From the NCBI GenBank assembly GCA_937892995.1, contig CALBJS010000104.1, positions 1 through 8,733 of the forward strand: DNA of 8,733 nucleotides. The letters are read 5' to 3'. The DNA is from an uncultured Peptococcaceae bacterium. Its GTDB lineage: Bacteria; Bacillota; Desulfitobacteriia; Desulfitobacteriales; Syntrophobotulaceae. The translations under genes were made by a program, and so were the position numbers. A model generated the notes under the pieces. That model was not told where the DNA came from and did no database searches. It worked only from the letters and a program-made list of their open reading frames with translations. This document shows, piece after piece, positions 1-5,275 of this stretch (its first letter is position 1; the number at the start of each line of letters is the position of its first letter).

Positions 1-516
1 CTTTTTTAACGGGTCAATCTTATGGGGTATCCCTCCTAAAATCTTGACAATTTCGATCCCCAGTTCTTCGCCCTCCTGCTTACTACCTTCTATCCCAAAA
101 TGAGCACCCTTCATTAAGGTAAGAGCACTATCCACATCAGCAAAAGCCTGAAGAGGGTGAAGAGATAGGTAATTAACCTCCAGCAAGGGATCTTTGCACA
201 TTGCTGCCGAGCTGACAGAGCCTGAGCAGTGAACCCAGGTTTGCCCTGTTTTTCTTTTCTTAAGCTCTGCTAAGAGTTCAGCTGTTTTTTCTATCGCTCC
301 ATCCAGGGTAGTAATAAAAATAATGTCAGCCTCCATGGACAATTCACTTAGTTCCAAATGTTTCCTCTCAAGATATTTGCAAAAACGATTATAAGAAGCT
401 TGGCCACGAGTATTTACCCCTACGCACTCCAAGCCAGCTTTTTCTAAGAGAACCGCCAGGGCTGTACCGACTACCCCAGTCCCGATAACTGCGAATTTCT
501 TTTTATCTATTGGCAA
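1..516 (-). CDS. Rossmann-like/DUF2520 oxidoreductase, probable PanG-type ketopantoate reductase (3' end outside window)
   Basis: The reading frame is open for 172 residues from a TTG start at 516 to the window edge, so the C-terminal part (the helical DUF2520 domain) is missing. What is seen: a nucleotide-binding Rossmann start with GTGVVG at residues 12-17, a strand reaching IIFITT at 65-70, HCSG at 96-99 and SLHPLQAFAD at 118-127. These are the conserved blocks I associate with the Rossmann-like plus DUF2520 family. Members often sit beside panB, panC and panD, and some have been described as the ketopantoate reductase PanG, which would make pantoate with NAD(P)H for coenzyme A synthesis. 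That role is inferred from family and likely context; no pan gene is visible here. The TTG start is supported by GAGGTG at 524-529, 7 nt upstream. The gene has its own structured leader of about 200 nt and is separated from folK. Alternative: an uncharacterised NAD(P)-dependent dehydrogenase. Confidence 0.85.
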   Translation of the reverse strand, partial: MPIDKKKFAVIGTGVVGTALAVLLEKAGLECVGVNTRGQASYNRFCKYLERKHLELSELSMEADIIFITTLDGAIEKTAELLAELKKRKTGQTWVHCSGSVSSAAMCKDPLLEVNYLSLHPLQAFADVDSALTLMKGAHFGIEGSKQEGEELGIEIVKILGGIPHKIDPLKK

Positions 517-588
517 AAAAATACACCTCACTACCTGGTGAAGGTGTCTTGATTTTAAGCAAATTTAATATTTGCCCTGCCTTCACCG
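517..588 (-). promoter_or_regulatory. Leader with two mutually exclusive helices, one masking the ribosome binding site of the DUF2520 gene
   Basis: Read in the RNA sense (minus strand), the segment CCTTCACC (537-544) can pair with two partners. Upstream, GGTGAAGG (580-587) gives a perfect 8-bp helix that encloses a small GCAAAT/ATTTGC hairpin (559-575). Downstream, GTGAGGTG (524-531) pairs with the overlapping TCAC and CACC segments (538-541 and 543-546), forming an 8-bp helix with one bulged T and a six-base loop. The downstream partner contains the GAGGTG ribosome binding site (524-529), so that helix would block translation and the upstream helix would free it. This is the usual geometry of a translational expression platform. 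The pairings are read directly; the switching role is inference. Confidence 0.5.
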
Positions 589-610
589 TCCCAGTAGAAT
601 ATCCAAGCGG

Positions 611-639
611 TTAATGCACGAAGCACTAAAAAAAGTCAA
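611..639 (-). promoter_or_regulatory. Weak candidate promoter inside the folK-DUF2520 leader
   Basis: TTGACT (634-639, five of six matches to the -35 consensus) is followed after exactly 17 nt by CATTAA (611-616), a poor -10. A transcript from here would begin near 604, keeping the RBS-masking helices (524-587) but omitting the two-bulge hairpin at 678-708. It is weaker than the site at 720-748 and may be chance in an AT-rich stretch. Confidence 0.28.
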
Positions 640-677
640 AATACAAACTGATACTAAAATTTTGGGAGCATTTTACT

Positions 678-708
678 TACGGTACAATTCCAGAGGATAT
701 TGTCCGTA
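678..708 (-). ncRNA. Two-bulge hairpin resembling the pan RNA motif
   Basis: In the RNA sense the 31 nt fold into 13 base pairs: TACGG, ACAAT and TCC pair with GGA, ATTGT and CCGTA. The loop is the three bases TCT. The only unpaired bases in the stem are two adenosines, one on each strand. As I recall it, the published 'pan' motif from pantothenate-gene leaders of Firmicutes is a hairpin with two conserved bulged adenosines, so both shape and position (near the 5' end of the transcript predicted from 720-725, ahead of a PanG-like gene) fit. I cannot compare it with the covariance model. Alternative: a 3'-end hairpin of the folate operon, though no run of U follows it (the next bases are AGTAAAATGC). 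Confidence 0.45.
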
Positions 709-719
709 TTTCCTTGTCT

Positions 720-748
720 ATTATAAAGTATAATCGTCCTTGAGGAAA
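720..748 (-). promoter_or_regulatory. Promoter overlapping the folK stop codon, driving the DUF2520 gene
   Basis: A perfect TATAAT (720-725) includes the folK TAA stop. The best -35 at 17 nt spacing is TTTCCT (743-748), only three of six matches, so the site may need an activator or may be weak. A second -10-like TATACT lies at 727-732. Transcription would start around 712-714, placing the two-bulge hairpin at the very 5' end of the RNA and giving a leader of about 195 nt before the TTG start at 516. Confidence 0.42.
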
Positions 749-1212
749 GGTATTTTTCCAACTTTTCCTTGGCCCTTTACTTCCCAAGCCATTTTTCCTG
801 AAGGAAGTAGGAGATTAGGCTCTATTTCCCTCAACGGGGCCAGAACAAATTCTCTTTCTTCCAAATAAGGATGAGGCAAGATAAGTTCTTTGGTCTTCAT
901 TATTATATTATTATAAGTAAGAATATCGATATCGATTGTTCTTGGGCCCCAACGAACTAACCGCGTCCTCCCTAGTTTTTCTTCAATTTGTTGACATTTA
1001 TGTAGTAATTCAAGAGGATCCAACATGGATTCTATCTCTGCAACCAGATTTAAGAAAGAATCTTGTTCTATTCCCCCCCAAGGCTCTGTCTCATAAAACC
1101 CGGAGATTTTCTTTATTCTTAAAGCCGAAAGATTATCCAAATATTCAAGAGCCTGTTCAAGATTTTTTTTCCTGTCCCCTTGATTGCTGCCAAGACTTAA
1201 GAACCCGGTCAT
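721..1212 (-). CDS. folK: 2-amino-4-hydroxy-6-hydroxymethyldihydropteridine pyrophosphokinase
   Basis: FolK (HPPK) transfers pyrophosphate from ATP to 6-hydroxymethyl-7,8-dihydropterin, producing the substrate of FolP in cytoplasmic folate synthesis. The 163 residues match the family's usual size. Visible blocks are the opening SLGSNQGDR (6-14), YETEPWGG (40-47), FLNLV (53-57) and the HPPK signature RWGPRTIDIDIL (87-98), whose two aspartates (94 and 96) bind the magnesium ions. LILPHPYLEEREFVLAPL (110-127) closes the core. The ATG overlaps the folB TGA in an ATGA arrangement (1209-1212), so translation is probably coupled. It is the last gene of folP-folB-folK; no U-tailed terminator follows, and a new promoter overlaps its stop codon. 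Confidence 0.97.
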   Translation of the reverse strand: MTGFLSLGSNQGDRKKNLEQALEYLDNLSALRIKKISGFYETEPWGGIEQDSFLNLVAEIESMLDPLELLHKCQQIEEKLGRTRLVRWGPRTIDIDILTYNNIIMKTKELILPHPYLEEREFVLAPLREIEPNLLLPSGKMAWEVKGQGKVGKIPFLKDDYTL

Positions 1213-1592
1213 GCTTTTCTCTCCCTAATAATTTCAATAGAAACATCTTTTAAAATTCCTGGAATAGGGGCATTGGGTTTATGTACTTCTACCCTCACTT
1301 GGGAACAATCAAAATTATCTAGGATACGGGTAGCTATATATTCTGCAAGGGACTCCAGTAATTTAAATCGCTTATTTTGCACACAATCCTTCACAAGAGT
1401 GAATACTTCAGCATAGTTAATGGTGTCCTGAAGATTATCGAACTGAGTAATCCACTTACGAGGATAAAGATCAAGATCGATCACGAATCTTTGGCCGAGA
1501 GTTTTTTCTTCTTCCAGCACCCCATGGTAAGCGTAAAACTCCATACCCTTTAAATGGATAATGTTTTGGGTTGCCAGCTTATTTTCTGTCAT
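1209..1592 (-). CDS. folB: Dihydroneopterin aldolase
   Basis: FolB cleaves 7,8-dihydroneopterin to 6-hydroxymethyl-7,8-dihydropterin and glycolaldehyde. The protein is 127 residues, normal for the family (about 120), with a slightly longer N-terminus. Typical blocks are GMEFYAYHGVLEEEK (16-30), carrying the substrate-binding glutamate region; DTINYAEV (56-63) with the conserved tyrosine; LLESLAEYIA (78-87); and VHKPNAPIPG (103-112) with the catalytic lysine 105. The segment before DTINYAEV (YPRKWITQFDNL) is less typical than the usual acidic stretch. The ATG at 1592 is preceded by GGAGAGG inside the folP 3' end. The gene overlaps folP by 14 nt and folK by 4 nt, which points to one polycistronic mRNA with coupled translation. 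Confidence 0.97.
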   Translation of the reverse strand: MTENKLATQNIIHLKGMEFYAYHGVLEEEKTLGQRFVIDLDLYPRKWITQFDNLQDTINYAEVFTLVKDCVQNKRFKLLESLAEYIATRILDNFDCSQVRVEVHKPNAPIPGILKDVSIEIIRERKA

Positions 1593-2484
1593 AGTCCTCT
1601 CCTCTTTTCCTCCGGATAATCTGATCAGTCATCAAGGCTGCTTTCTTATTTTCCAAAACATCATGGACCCGAAGGATATCGACCCCCGCAGCTATTCCTA
1701 AGGTACCTAAGGCTATAGTCGGTGCAAGTCTCTCTTCAACCGGCAGATTCAAAGTTCTGCCAATCACCGACTTGCGGGATACTCCTAAAAGTATTGGGTA
1801 ACCGAGAATTTTCAGTTCGTTCAGTCTGTTTAGAACTTCTAGGTTCTGCTCCAGGGTCTTCCCAAAGCCTATCCCCGGATCGACGATAATCCGGTCTTCC
1901 GGGATGCCGTTTTTAAGGGCAAGCTCGATACTTTGTTCTAAGAAGGCCAGTAAATCAGCCAACAGATTTTTATACTCTGTATTCTCTTTATTATGCATAA
2001 TAACAACGGCAGCTTGAGACTCGCCAATGACTTTAGCCATCTCCGGGTCTTTTTGCAAGCCCCAGATGTCATTAATAATATGCACCCCAAGGCTTAAGGC
2101 TTTCTCGGCAACCACAGCCTTCTGGGTATCCACCGAGACAGGAACCGGACAGCCGGGGATAATCTCTCTCAAGACCGGTTCCAGCCTCATCCATTCCTCT
2201 TCGGCACTTATCTCCGCATGCCCGGGACGGGTGGATTCGGCCCCGATATCCAGAATATCCGCCCCTTCTTGAATGAGCTGTTCCGCGTGTTGAAGTGCGG
2301 TTTCCGGAGAGAAGAACCTTCCTCCGTCTGAGAATGAATCCGGTGTGATATTCAGTATTCCCATAAGCAACGTTTTTCTGCCTAATTCCAGTTTATTTCC
2401 TTGGTAGCTTAAAGTCTTAATAGGAGACTTCTCTAGAATATTAATTTTTTGCTCTTGCGGATTATCAACTTTCAACAAAGTCAC
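1579..2484 (-). CDS. folP: Dihydropteroate synthase
   Basis: FolP condenses hydroxymethyl-dihydropterin pyrophosphate with p-aminobenzoate to form 7,8-dihydropteroate; it is the sulfonamide target. All family landmarks are present in a TIM-barrel order: MGILNITPDSFSDGG (41-55), DIGAESTRPG (79-88), VSVDT (116-120), IINDIWG (136-142), DPGIGFGKT (202-210), GVSRKS (234-239) and RVHDV (272-276). Length is 301 residues against 270-285 commonly, because about 20 extra residues precede the core. The start is uncertain. GTG at 2484 is the most upstream possible start (an in-frame TGA lies just above), but the purine run GAGAGTGA is better spaced for the TTG at 2475. A small CAGGC/GCCTG hairpin (2496-2519) lies just before the start. 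First gene of the folate operon, with a promoter at 2577-2605. Confidence 0.97.
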   Translation of the reverse strand: MTLLKVDNPQEQKINILEKSPIKTLSYQGNKLELGRKTLLMGILNITPDSFSDGGRFFSPETALQHAEQLIQEGADILDIGAESTRPGHAEISAEEEWMRLEPVLREIIPGCPVPVSVDTQKAVVAEKALSLGVHIINDIWGLQKDPEMAKVIGESQAAVVIMHNKENTEYKNLLADLLAFLEQSIELALKNGIPEDRIIVDPGIGFGKTLEQNLEVLNRLNELKILGYPILLGVSRKSVIGRTLNLPVEERLAPTIALGTLGIAAGVDILRVHDVLENKKAALMTDQIIRRKRGEDYDRK

Positions 2485-2576
2485 TCTCTTTCACTCAGGC
2501 ATTTGATAAATACGGCCTGTTTGTTATGTTCTCTGTTTAGAATAATTTACTATTAACACGAATTTATATCTCCTAT

Positions 2577-2605
2577 ATAGTAGAATAATTAGCGTAGTTT
2601 ATCAA
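2577..2605 (-). promoter_or_regulatory. Sigma-A-type promoter of folP-folB-folK
   Basis: TTGATA (2600-2605, five of six consensus bases) and TACTAT (2577-2582, four of six) are separated by exactly 17 nt in an AT-rich gap. The start site would fall near 2570, giving a leader of about 85 nt before folP. The site lies just past the stop codon of the upstream membrane-protein gene, so the folate operon seems to have its own promoter. Confidence 0.55.
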
Positions 2606-2626
2606 GAAAAACTAGCAAAAAGGCTA

Positions 2627-3235
2627 TTAGGTTTGACTATTTCTTTCCAGTGCTTTTTCCTTGATTGTCAATACAAAGTATAACAGTAAGGACAATAAAG
2701 CAATGAAAAACCGGGGATATCCCTTTGCTTCTGCCAGGGTAAAAGTAAAGAAGGTACTCGCCCGTGTTTCGGCCAGAGGAGTACTTATCATAAATACCAG
2801 ATTAAGATATTTGGGATAAGCAGGACTATCAAGGGCAGGCCGTCTTGGAAGATCAAATATTGTAGTGATAAAGGGCTGTTGCCCAGAAGCTTGCGGGGAT
2901 TGATCAGTTGGAGGAGTGAACTGCTTTGTTTGAACAGACCGGGAAGAGTTAATCGTTGTAAGATGATTAAAAATTTGCCTTATGGCTTTATATTCCGGAT
3001 AAGCTTGGTTTATTTGGGTGACAAGGATATTACTATTATCTGTGTAAATGGTCGACCATTTTACTATTAGAGTAATAAGCATATCAAATGCAATTATCAG
3101 GATAAAACTCAACGGAAAATTAATCCTTATTATTGGGAAATTCAGGAAGAGGACTGGGCTGAATGCCCTGTCAACGAGACGCTGTGTTATATATAAGGAA
3201 AAGGATAAAGGTCTGGGCTCATTTATTTTAGACAT
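2627..3235 (-). CDS. Hypothetical two-helix membrane protein, family not recognised
   Basis: I do not recognise this protein. From the ATG at 3235 it has 202 residues. An N-terminal part of about 35 residues precedes a hydrophobic helix (about 38-58, from FPLSFILIIAF to LIVKW). A polar region of roughly 115 residues follows, rich in Q, P, S and T in its middle (QTKQFTPPTDQSPQASGQQ). A second helix (about 177-193, FFIALLSLLLYFVLTI) and a short charged tail KEKALERNSQT end it. This suggests two membrane passes around an external or loop domain. The ATG has only a weak GAG upstream; an in-frame TTG at 3295 has no ribosome site at all. It lies alone between the fhs terminator and the folP promoter. 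Codon use looks ordinary for the window and the frame is unbroken for over 600 nt, so it is probably a real gene, but a decayed or chance frame cannot be excluded. Confidence 0.5.
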   Translation of the reverse strand: MSKINEPRPLSFSLYITQRLVDRAFSPVLFLNFPIIRINFPLSFILIIAFDMLITLIVKWSTIYTDNSNILVTQINQAYPEYKAIRQIFNHLTTINSSRSVQTKQFTPPTDQSPQASGQQPFITTIFDLPRRPALDSPAYPKYLNLVFMISTPLAETRASTFFTFTLAEAKGYPRFFIALLSLLLYFVLTIKEKALERNSQT

Positions 3236-3261
3236 TTCTCGATCATTAATTATTACAGTTA

Positions 3262-3286
3262 CCCCCTCTCCCCAACCCACACTCCC
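3262..3286 (-). other. Potential G-quadruplex tract upstream of the orphan membrane gene
   Basis: On the minus (sense) strand, four G runs of 3, 3, 4 and 5 bases are separated by loops AGTGT, TT and AGA, which satisfies the usual G3+ N1-7 rule for an intramolecular quadruplex. The tract sits 26 nt before the ATG at 3235 and includes the only SD-like sequence nearby (GGAGAGGGGG). Such a tract stands out in this AT-leaning window. Its folding and role are inference. Confidence 0.5.
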
Positions 3287-3307
3287 AATTGGCAAAAATT
3301 AGGAGTG
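3280..3307 (-). repeat. Inverted repeat (11-bp hairpin) overlapping the G-rich tract
   Basis: CACTCCTAATT and AATTGGGAGTG (RNA sense) pair over 11 bp with one G-U wobble, around the loop TTTGCC. The 3' arm includes the first G run of the quadruplex tract, so the hairpin and the quadruplex cannot both form. No U run follows, so it is not an intrinsic terminator. It could equally be an operator-like DNA palindrome. Confidence 0.45.
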
Positions 3308-3356
3308 ATATAGGTATAATATGCTTCTTGTTTCTATAAGTGTTAGCCAAATATAA

Positions 3357-3396
3357 AAGAACTGCTTCCAAGTCTTACAACCTGAAAGCAGTTCTT
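3357..3396 (-). terminator. Intrinsic terminator after fhs
   Basis: Nineteen nt past the fhs TAG, AAGAACTGCTTTC and GGAAGCAGTTCTT form a 13-bp stem with one wobble pair and a 14-base loop, followed by TTATATTT. The stem is long and stable, but the U run is broken by two A bases. It closes the fhs transcription unit. Confidence 0.75.
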
Positions 3397-3415
3397 ATTA
3401 TACTATCTCGAATTC

Positions 3416-5086
3416 CTAAAATAACCCCGTAATCTTACCTTCCGCATCTATATCCATATTCATAGCCGCCGGACGTTTTGGCAAGCCGGGCATAGTCATG
3501 ATATTTCCCGTAATCGCTACTAAGAAGCCTGCCCCTGCCGATAAACGAAGTTCTCTAACCGTAACTGAAAATCCCGTAGGACGACCGAGCCTGGTAGGAT
3601 CATCCGAGAGGGAGTACTGCGTCTTAGCCATACAGACGGGCAATTCTCCATACCCTAATTGTTCATATCTCTTTAAGGCATTTTCAGCTTCCTTAGTAAA
3701 AGAAACACTATCTGCACCGTAAACTTCGCGACAAATTTTTTCTATCTTTACGGCAATAGGTTCATTAAGATCGTAAAGAAGCTTAAATTGAGATTCTTTA
3801 CTTCCAAGTGTTCTTAGCACTGTCTCCGCAAGTTCGATTCCGCCTTGACCACCTTGAGTGAACACTTCAGATAAGGCAGCTTCTACTCCCAGCCTGCTAC
3901 ATCTTTCCCGCACGAAATCCAATTCAGCCTGAGTATCGGTTGGGAAACGGTTAAGGGCCACTACCGCCGGCACTCCGAATTTTGCGATGTTCTCGATATG
4001 TTTTTCCAGATTGGCTATCCCTTGGGATAGAGCTTCCAGATTCTCTGTTCCCAGATTCTCTTTCGCTACTCCGCCATTAGACTTAAGGGCTCTAACCGTG
4101 GCAACGATAACGGTAAGATCCGGCTTTAAGCCCGCATAACGACATTTAAGGTTGAAGAACTTCTCAGCACCTAAGTCCGCCCCGAATCCTGCCTCGGTAA
4201 TAAGATAATCGGTAAGTTTAAGGCCTAATTTAGTTGCTACTACACTGTTGCAGCCGTGAGCTATATTGGCAAAAGGACCGCCATGGATGAAGGCAGGAGT
4301 ATTCTCTAAGGTTTGAACCAGATTAGGCTTGATGGCATCTTTCATAAGGAGAGCCATAGCCCCTTGAGCCTCAAGATCTCTGGCTGTTATCGGTAGACCA
4401 TCATAGGTATAGGCCACTACTATCTTCGCAAACCTTTCTTTCAGGTCCATAAGGTCATCAGCAAGGCAAAGAATAGCCATAATCTCGGAGGCAACCGTAA
4501 TATCAAAGCCATTCTGACGAGGCACTCCATCCATTTTACCGCCAAGACCGATCACAATATTTCGTAAAGCCCGATCGTTCATATCCATCACTCTACGGAA
4601 GACAACCTGTCTGGGATCGATATTTAAGGGATTTCCCTGTTGAATAGAATTATCAATCATGGCCGCTAAAAGATTATGGGCCGAAGTTATGGCATGAAAA
4701 TCCCCTGTAAAGTGGAGATTGATTTCCTCCATGGGAACAGCCTGAGCATATCCCCCCCCTGCTGCCCCGCCCTTAATTCCGAAACAAGGCCCTAAGGATG
4801 GTTCGCGCAAGGCTATCATAGATTTCTTCCCTAATTTAAACATCGCTTGTCCAAGGCCAACGGTCGTTGTCGTCTTTCCTTCTCCCGCTGGGGTTGGGTT
4901 GATCGCTGTTACCAGAATCAACTTACCATCAGGATTATTCTTAACCCTTTCCCAGACATCAAGGCTAATCTTAGCTTTATACTTGCCATAATATTCAAGA
5001 TCATCCTCCGCAAGTCCTAGCATAGAGGCGATCTCACTAATAGGCCTCACTTTCGCTTCCTGGGCAATTTGAATATCAGTCTTCAA
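3416..5086 (-). CDS. fhs: Formate-tetrahydrofolate ligase (10-formyl-THF synthetase)
   Basis: Fhs makes 10-formyltetrahydrofolate from formate, ATP and tetrahydrofolate. It is a cytoplasmic enzyme of one-carbon metabolism and the second step of the methyl branch of the Wood-Ljungdahl pathway. From the TTG at 5086 the protein has 556 residues, the standard family length, and begins LKTDIQIAQ where relatives begin MKTDIEIAQ. Seen: P-loop TPAGEGKT (65-72), signature GIKGGAAGGGY (103-113), HGGPFANIAHGCNS (268-281), second signature VATVRALKSNGG (328-339) and a C-terminus that runs cleanly to MDIDAEGKITGLF. AAGGAG at 5096-5101 fixes the TTG; an in-frame TTG at 5143 would add 19 residues upstream of the normal family start. 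It is monocistronic, with its own promoter, structured leader and terminator. Its closeness to folP-folB-folK fits tetrahydrofolate supply and use. The enzyme alone does not prove acetogenesis. Confidence 0.97.
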   Translation of the reverse strand: MKTDIQIAQEAKVRPISEIASMLGLAEDDLEYYGKYKAKISLDVWERVKNNPDGKLILVTAINPTPAGEGKTTTTVGLGQAMFKLGKKSMIALREPSLGPCFGIKGGAAGGGYAQAVPMEEINLHFTGDFHAITSAHNLLAAMIDNSIQQGNPLNIDPRQVVFRRVMDMNDRALRNIVIGLGGKMDGVPRQNGFDITVASEIMAILCLADDLMDLKERFAKIVVAYTYDGLPITARDLEAQGAMALLMKDAIKPNLVQTLENTPAFIHGGPFANIAHGCNSVVATKLGLKLTDYLITEAGFGADLGAEKFFNLKCRYAGLKPDLTVIVATVRALKSNGGVAKENLGTENLEALSQGIANLEKHIENIAKFGVPAVVALNRFPTDTQAELDFVRERCSRLGVEAALSEVFTQGGQGGIELAETVLRTLGSKESQFKLLYDLNEPIAVKIEKICREVYGADSVSFTKEAENALKRYEQLGYGELPVCMAKTQYSLSDDPTRLGRPTGFSVTVRELRLSAGAGFLVAITGNIMTMPGLPKRPAAMNMDIDAEGKITGLF

Positions 5087-5095
5087 CTTAGTCAG

Positions 5096-5101
5096 CTCCT
5101 T
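5096..5101 (-). promoter_or_regulatory. Ribosome binding site that fixes the fhs start
   Basis: AAGGAG lies 9 nt before TTG 5086. It lies inside the frame extended to the in-frame TTG at 5143, so the longer form would be translated through it. It is the main reason to prefer the 556-residue protein. Confidence 0.8.
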
Positions 5102-5121
5102 CAGTAATTTAATATGTAGTA

Positions 5122-5212
5122 CAAGCTTTAATCCTAATATCAATTAAGCCTGTGATTCTTAAGAGATAAAGCGAGAGCAGTTCGCTGTTAACCAAGACCA
5201 GCAGCAAACTGC
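5122..5212 (-). promoter_or_regulatory. Structured leader of fhs with two stem-loops
   Basis: The first stem-loop (5177-5212), at the predicted 5' end of the transcript, pairs GCAGTTTGCTG with CAGCGAACTGC over 11 bp with one wobble, around a 14-base loop. The second (5122-5152) pairs CAGGCTTAAT with ATTAAAGCTTG over 10 bp with one wobble and one bulged A, around a 10-base loop, and ends about 20 nt before the SD. The first is followed by TCTCGCTTTATCTCTT, too broken a U run for a confident terminator. It could be a weak attenuator, or the 3' end of the upstream DUF881 unit if that RNA reads through. I do not recognise the known tetrahydrofolate riboswitch here. Confidence 0.4.
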
Positions 5213-5220
5213 CCCTTATA

Positions 5221-5248
5221 ATTATATACTATCTTTATTCTTTGTGCA
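5221..5248 (-). promoter_or_regulatory. Promoter of fhs
   Basis: A perfect TATAAT (5221-5226) is preceded at 16 nt by TGCACA (5243-5248, four of six -35 bases). Transcription would start near 5214, giving a leader of about 128 nt that begins with the stem-loop at 5177-5212. It lies just past the stop of the second DUF881 gene, consistent with a separate fhs unit. Confidence 0.55.
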
Positions 5249-5275
5249 CGTACATTTGTCCACCGAACGTATTAG

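Noticed and set aside
678..708. Terminator of the folate operon
   Set aside because: The hairpin is stable and well placed after folK, but it has no U run; the bases after it are AGTAAAATGC. A regulatory leader hairpin explains its bulges and the promoter just upstream better.
517..720. Tetrahydrofolate (THF) riboswitch in the folK-DUF2520 spacer
   Set aside because: A GACGGTGAAGG segment recalled part of the THF riboswitch, but the other conserved core elements and helix arrangement are missing.
936..1253. Plus-strand open frame of 105 codons across folK and folB
   Set aside because: It runs antisense through two genes with full family motifs, has no ribosome site and translates to a sequence without recognisable features.
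2606..2626. Intrinsic terminator after the orphan membrane gene
   Set aside because: TAGC/GCTA with a short extension is only 4-6 bp and contains a bulge. The following T run is suggestive, but the stem is too weak to call.
3223..3246. Seven-codon leader peptide (ATG at 3246, stop at 3223-3225) overlapping the start of the orphan gene
   Set aside because: The SD is about 15 nt away, the peptide has no amino-acid bias suggesting attenuation, and such a short frame is expected by chance.
3048..3302. Plus-strand open frame of 84 codons antisense to the orphan membrane gene
   Set aside because: No convincing SD or promoter on the plus strand, and its C-terminal end is just the translated C-rich complement of the G tract. 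The minus-strand frame is longer and has a coherent membrane-protein layout, though neither is certain.
5087..5143. N-terminal extension of fhs from an upstream TTG
   Set aside because: The extension would be translated through the AAGGAG site at 5096-5101 and adds 19 residues absent from the normal family start.
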